A stretch of DNA of 64,000 nucleotides from Asterochloris sp. CNOR1 (Eukaryota > Chlorophyta > Trebouxiophyceae > Trebouxiales > Trebouxiaceae): positions 1,240,001 to 1,304,000 of the forward strand of contig OZ017761.1 of NCBI GenBank assembly GCA_963969365.1, in the 5' to 3' direction. Shown here piece by piece: positions 60,601 through 64,000 of this stretch (position 1 is its first letter; the number at the start of each line of letters is the position of its first letter). The translations under genes were made by a program, and so were the position numbers. The notes under the pieces are model-generated. The model was not told the origin of the DNA and made no database searches. It was given only the letters and a program-made list of their open reading frames with translations.

Positions 60601-63210
60601 GCAGGGCTCTCGCTCCTCCAGTGCTGGTAGAGTCAAGCAAGCACAGCCTGGATCTGGAGATGCTTCTGAAGACCAGCCTGGATCTGAGGAGTCTCGCTGG
60701 CCCTTGTTGTGCACCCTCACGCACAGTTTGTGGCGCTGGCACTGTGCAGCCGCTGGCCATGCGCAGCCAGCACAGCAGGACGCTGCGTCGCCCAGTGAGG
60801 GTGAGATTGGCGTGGCCCATAATGCATACTCTCCAGGTAGACGCTGGCTCTGCCTCACACATGCAAAGTCAGAGCAGCTGTGCGCAAAGAGGTCCACATC
60901 AGGCCCCCATGACTCTGATGCACCCTGTGCTGTCTGTTGCATGCTCCTTGGAGAGTCCCATTTTCCTGAGCTTGGGCTGGTGCACAAGCTGTTGCAGTGG
61001 AGGCATGCAGCGAGGCAGAAGTGACAGTGACAGAGTACTCCGGCCCTGGCAGCCCCGGGCCGCTGGTGCCACCTGGCCCCGGCAGCAGGGCTGACAGCCA
61101 GCACAGGAGCTTCCGCCTGGATTTGAGCAGGCAAGTACCATGTGTGATGGTCCGGCGTGCGGGGACGCCGGCCTCTGTGTGTATGTGTGTGTGTGTGTGT
61201 CAAGCGGGCTGCGTGAGGGAGCCTCACACACTCAGCTCGGCCTGCTCTATTGTGTCGCATTGGGTGCATATGCTCTGGGACAGTTTCATCTGAAGCTGAG
61301 CAGGTGAGCGTCATGCATGACGACTCGATGCCCGACCCATCTAGGCTCAATCCAGCAGCTCATGACAGAGACAGCCTCAGGTACTGATAAGCCTCAAACA
61401 GGCAGGTCCAGAGTGTGAGGCTGACAGCTCTCTGGTACCTACTTCTTCCTGCATATGCATAGCATGTTGACTTGTCCTCATGTTTCCCAAAAACCTAGCC
61501 ATGTTCTCTGCAAGTGCTGCTGCCAAGACACTCGCTGGATGGTGCAAGGCTGCTTCAACTCATCTTTGTGCCTTGCTCAGGGCGGGCTGCCCCTCACAGG
61601 TCCAAGGGGCGGTGTCCTCTGATGGACGGCTGCTGGCAAAGCATTGCTGCGTGTCACTGAGGCCTGCAAGTGCCTTGGGAACACCCTGACCAGTGTCCTG
61701 AAGGTCTTGCTTGGTGCAGGCTGCTGCCAGGGCAGGTCAAAGGGGTCCCGGCGTCTGATGGGCGGCTGTTGCCGCCGATGCCCAGCCCCCGAGGGGACAG
61801 TGCTGTTGGTGCCAGAGAGCTGGGACTAGAGCGGCATTCAGAGGCGCCAGAGGTCGATGACCTCATACGGGTTGCAAGGCCCCACCTGGCCCGGTCAGTC
61901 TGATGTCATGTGAATTCAGGTCCCAGCTAAGGGCATGGGGATAGGGAGGGATGCGTACTCTATCTTGCCTGGGGCACATTTTGTGAGATACCTTCCCCTG
62001 GTCAGGTCACCTGCGGCACAATGAGAGCAAGGAAGGCATGGTGCGAAGTGACGGCGGGTACCGCTTGCCTGTCCAGAGGGCCGGCCCTGCAAGACATTGA
62101 GTGAGGCCAAGTGCAGCCTGCCTGCCTGAGGTGGCTGTCTGCAGGGTTGTCCATGATCTGGCACTTCTGTGTGGCAGCACCCTTGTTGTGCATCATTGCT
62201 GGGAGCTCTGCGGCGTCATGCGTCATCAGCGCTCTTAGATGTGCCCCACTCCTGGCCTCTGATGTCCTGCAGGGAGCTGGCACGCCATCCCACTGTGGCT
62301 GTGTCCCCTCACACTGCCTCCTACCTCACCTATCGGCGGCCCGTGAAACCACTGTCAGCAGAGTCAGGTGCACCGCCCCTCTGCCGCTTGCTTTGCACAT
62401 CTGCTAGAACCATCCCCTGCAATCACTTATTGCCCCACTTCAGGTGTCACCTGCCGGCTGGACACGCCCCCGCTGCATGCAGGGCAGGGCATCAGCGCTG
62501 CCCAGCTGTTGCAGGGGCACAGCGCAGCTGCCAGCGGCAGGGTGCAGCTGCCCTTGGTGCAGCAGCCTGTTGGCAGCGATGCACTCCCCAGACTGCACAG
62601 CCCGCCCAGGCCCCACCCCTTCAGCAGCAGTGAGGCGGACGGCCGCCCTGCAACTGACCGGCCCTCGGCCACAGATGAGTCCCCAGCAGTGCGCCTGCAC
62701 AGTGCCGCTCCGCTGCACCGTCACCAGCTTGGCGGCTCCAGCCCTCGCCCTGTCAGCAGCTCCTGGGCTGCACAGCCAGGTGCTGTGCCATCGTTCAGTC
62801 AGACAAGTGTTCTGCATAGAGTTCAGGCTCCAGATGGACCGCCCAACACCCCAGCAAGACTCAGCCCAACAGCCACAAGTCCTCTTCCAGAGCACTTTGG
62901 CACGAGGATGCACTGGCCAGCGCAGCCCCTTACGTGCTGGCCTGCCACAGAGTCTGCTGCTGCGAGGCTGAGGCGCACCACCAGCCCCACAGCTTCGCCA
63001 CGGCCATTCAAACAGAGCTCTTCCCGAGTGGCCAGACAGCTCACCCTGAAGTCAGCCTCCAGCAAGTCTTGCAGCAACACCATGCGCCTTTACGGCATCA
63101 ATGGCTCCCGTGGTGCCATGAGAGAGCTGGGCCCAGACCTCAGCATACTTGCCACCCCAGTCCTACAAGGCCTCACCCCAGGGCAGACCTGCGACCAACT
63201 GTCCAGTTAA
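48624..63210 (+). CDS. Long low-complexity coiled-coil protein, function unknown
   Basis: The start MTFTDWEEGCSEM follows an in-frame TGA. Exons: 48624-48704, 49099-49220, 49671-51352, 51447-53171, 53510-53765, 54249-54354, 54869-54985, unresolved coding up to 56320, 57521-57615, 57643-57823, 58114-58281, 58768-59148, 59358-59434, 59603-59750, 59918-60427, 60581-60800, 60998-61134, 61304-61380, 61786-61897, 62006-62100, 62273-62367 and 62444-63210. Phases agree outside 54985-57521. The product would exceed 2,300 residues. The N-terminus is helical. Two long exons are Ala/Glu/Gln/Pro-rich with SGAQQPA-like repeats. Conserved-looking segments surround LEDWAAKLEENWDG and RIVVMRLYKRSRAKMR. Coiled coil spans 58768-59750, and the tail is Ser/Pro/Arg-rich. 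No enzyme, kinase or membrane segment is recognised. A scaffold or cytoskeletal role is a guess. Confidence 0.6.
49202..49520 (+). repeat. 162-bp tandem duplication carrying exon end and donor site
   Basis: Two near-identical copies, 162 bp apart, begin at the 3' end of exon 49099-49220. Each includes GCCAGCTGCAGCAGAGGT. A similar CTGCAGCAGAGGTGTGCC also recurs inside each unit, so four donor-like sites are present within about 280 bp. I use the first donor (49221) because it gives phase 2, matching the acceptor at 49671. Confidence 0.8.
51352..51447 (+). other. Frame change inside SGAQQPA repeats: short intron or frameshift
   Basis: The long frame from 49671 stops at 51432, and coding continues one frame over. 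A 94-bp intron from TCAG|GTGCAG (51353) to CCTCAG|GCGC (51446) restores phase. Both sites arise from the repeat unit itself. A single extra base near 51430 would explain the change equally well. Confidence 0.5.
54986..56320 (+). other. Ala/Gly-rich coding of uncertain splicing
   Basis: After exon 54869-54985 the same frame stays open as Ala/Gly-rich sequence, with one TGA at 55421, and continues as Gln/Ser/Pro-rich coding to a donor at 56321 (CCATGGCAG|GTCAGC). An alternative frame (55008-55655) is Leu/Gln-rich. One or more introns must remove the TGA, but no single solution stands out. The donor phase at 56320 fits the acceptor at 57521. Confidence 0.45.
56321..57520. other. Long intron or intron cluster with no clear exon
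   Basis: I see no confident exon in this 1.2-kb stretch. A segment at 56620-56760 has modest coding character in two frames but no matching pair of splice sites. In the gene model the flanking exons join in phase 0. Confidence 0.4.
58814..58985 (+). repeat. 42-bp in-frame tandem repeat, about four copies
   Basis: The exon 58768-59148 contains about four nearly exact 42-bp units encoding QRQALESQLQEAAL. The 14-residue unit is two heptads, so the array lengthens a coiled coil without breaking register. Copies differ by very few bases, pointing to recent expansion or homogenisation. Confidence 0.9.
60222..60306 (+). repeat. Short in-frame duplication, GGPAAAP..VEAEA x 2
   Basis: Within exon 59918-60427, a block of about 42 bp encoding GGPAAAPEDVEAEA is followed at once by GGPAAAPGGVEAEA. 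It is a recent small in-frame duplication in a disordered region. Confidence 0.75.
61176..61200. repeat. (TG)n microsatellite
   Basis: A run of TG dinucleotides with one TA interruption lies in the intron after exon 60998-61134. Confidence 0.95.
61597..61770 (+). repeat. Diverged tandem duplication in an intron
   Basis: CAGGTCCAAGGGGCGGTGTC...TGATGGACGGCTG at 61597 recurs as CAGGTCAAAGGGGTCCCGG...TGATGGGCGGCTG at 61733, about 136 bp apart. It lies just upstream of the acceptor at 61786. Confidence 0.6.
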
Positions 63211-63556
63211 AACGGTGCAGTCATTCCCCATCAGACTTCACGTTGCAGCTCTGGTTCATGTATCATGAGCAAGCTCAGAGAGAGTAACAGATTTTCAGAA
63301 ATAAGAAACTAATCTGGAGTTGACTGGGATTCACAATCCGAACCGAGGGGTCTGACTCCCGGGCCGAACATTGAGCCACTACTGGGTAGCTGTGTTCACC
63401 GGGTCGATGTCTCTTGACCTTTCAGGGCGTCGCCAGCTTTGAGTTCAGGGAAGCTTGGTGAACCCCCCGGCAGCTGCATTGCGTTGTCGACGGTGGGATC
63501 CGGTGCTGAGCTATCCGTAGCCTCAGATAATACCTGGGGACGCGCAGAGCTGTGGC
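63211..63556. other. Intergenic with a tRNA-like relic
   Basis: This separates the coiled-coil gene from the next plus-strand gene. It should hold a 3' end and a promoter. AT-rich sequence at 63285-63320 is followed by the tRNA-like relic listed separately. No other feature is clear. Confidence 0.4.
63322..63387 (-). repeat. tRNA-derived relic (SINE-like or pseudo-tRNA)
   Basis: On the minus strand TGGCTCAATGTTCGG resembles the pol III A box. About 34 nt later GGTTCGGATT resembles the B box (GGTTCGAATCC). The T-arm looks interrupted: GATTC and GAACC on the plus strand are separated by 7 nt. No acceptor-stem pairing is found, so it is not a working tRNA. Confidence 0.3.
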
Positions 63557-64000
63557 ATGGCACAGCATCGCAGCGGATCAGGAGACCTGGCCTCACGCCA
63601 GCCGTCCCAGACACATCTGCCAAGACTCTCGACTGATGAAAGTGCTTCGGAGCACTCTGGGGCAGAGCTGGTTGCAGATGTCGATGGCTTGTCACTGGTA
63701 AGTGAGAGAGCTCCGTCTGGAATGGCTGCAAGCTTCAAGTGGGTGCAGCAGGTCCAGTATCACACGCCAGATGCACACTAACATTGTTGTTGCATGCTCC
63801 ACCAACCTCAGATCTGCTCTAAGTGCTCTGCAGGACGAGGGGGGTTTGGATGCAGTGGAGCAGGACATGTTCCTCAAGCTCAACACTGTGGTGCTGCTCA
63901 GGTTCCTGGACAGCTGCTGCGACTATGTGAGTCCAGTGCGGAGCAGGCAGTGCAGGGCTAACATGCAACAGGATCCTGAGGCGGCCGTGGTCTGCAAAGC
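63557..64000 (+). CDS. 5' part of an unidentified gene, cut by the window end
   Basis: Exon 1 (63557-63697) starts MAQHRSGSGDLASRQ, Ser-rich and probably disordered, and ends at a strong donor (GTAAGTGAG). Exon 2 (63834-63926) encodes EQDMFLKLNTVVLLRFLDSC, an ordered helical segment. A third exon starts at 63972 (DPEAAVV) and leaves the window. All three junctions are phase 0. I do not recognise the family. The start is the first ATG of this frame and could change with more upstream data. Confidence 0.55.

Noticed and set aside
61119-61140. GC donor AG|GCAAGT at 61131
   Set aside because: A GT donor four bases later (CAA|GTACCA) gives phase 0 and matches the next acceptor. The GC donor would need phase 2, which does not fit.

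Overview
The window is nuclear DNA from an intron-rich eukaryote, most likely a green alga. I lean towards Trebouxiophyceae, but no rRNA or marker gene is present to confirm it. The composition is moderately GC-rich and packed with CAG/CTG. Almost every inferred intron is GT...AG and ends in (C/T)TGCAG. Protein classes fit an alga: bZIP factors, a PiT-type phosphate carrier and class III nucleotide cyclases. There is no operon structure, Shine-Dalgarno pattern, CRISPR array or recognisable transposase. Gene models were built by hand from splice signals, reading-frame phase and protein similarity recalled from memory. No transcript data or searches were available.

Layout from left to right. 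On the minus strand, 507-9499 is a 16-exon gene for a 1,226-residue bZIP transcription factor. Also on the minus strand, 10305 to about 12391 (possibly 12693) is a second, unrelated bZIP gene. Minus strand 12859-19124 is a 12-exon PiT/PHO4-family transporter that has lost the acidic signature residues in both of its repeats. Minus strand 20621-35703 is a 33-exon receptor-like protein: signal peptide, leucine-rich repeats (LRRs), one membrane span, and tandem class III cyclase domains C1 and C2. Plus strand 35971-46954 is a diverged paralogue of that receptor cyclase, arranged head to head across a gap of only 267 bp. Plus strand 48624-63210 is a long Ala/Gln/Pro-rich coiled-coil protein of unknown function. 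The first exons of another gene begin at 63557 and run off the window.

The cyclase pair is the most interesting feature. Each polypeptide looks like a receptor with an extracellular LRR ectodomain and a cytosolic C1-C2 tandem. As in animal membrane adenylyl cyclases, both metal-binding aspartates lie in C1 and are missing from C2. The Asn/Arg transition-state pair is present in C2 of the minus-strand gene but replaced in C2 of the plus-strand gene. The shared short upstream region suggests co-expression and possibly a heteromer. Whether the neighbouring bZIP factors and phosphate-carrier-like protein belong to the same signalling circuit is speculation.

A second theme is that introns repeatedly contain degraded copies of the edge of an adjacent exon, including the splice site. 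This occurs in the transporter gene and both large plus/minus genes. It suggests small tandem duplications that create or relocate splice sites.
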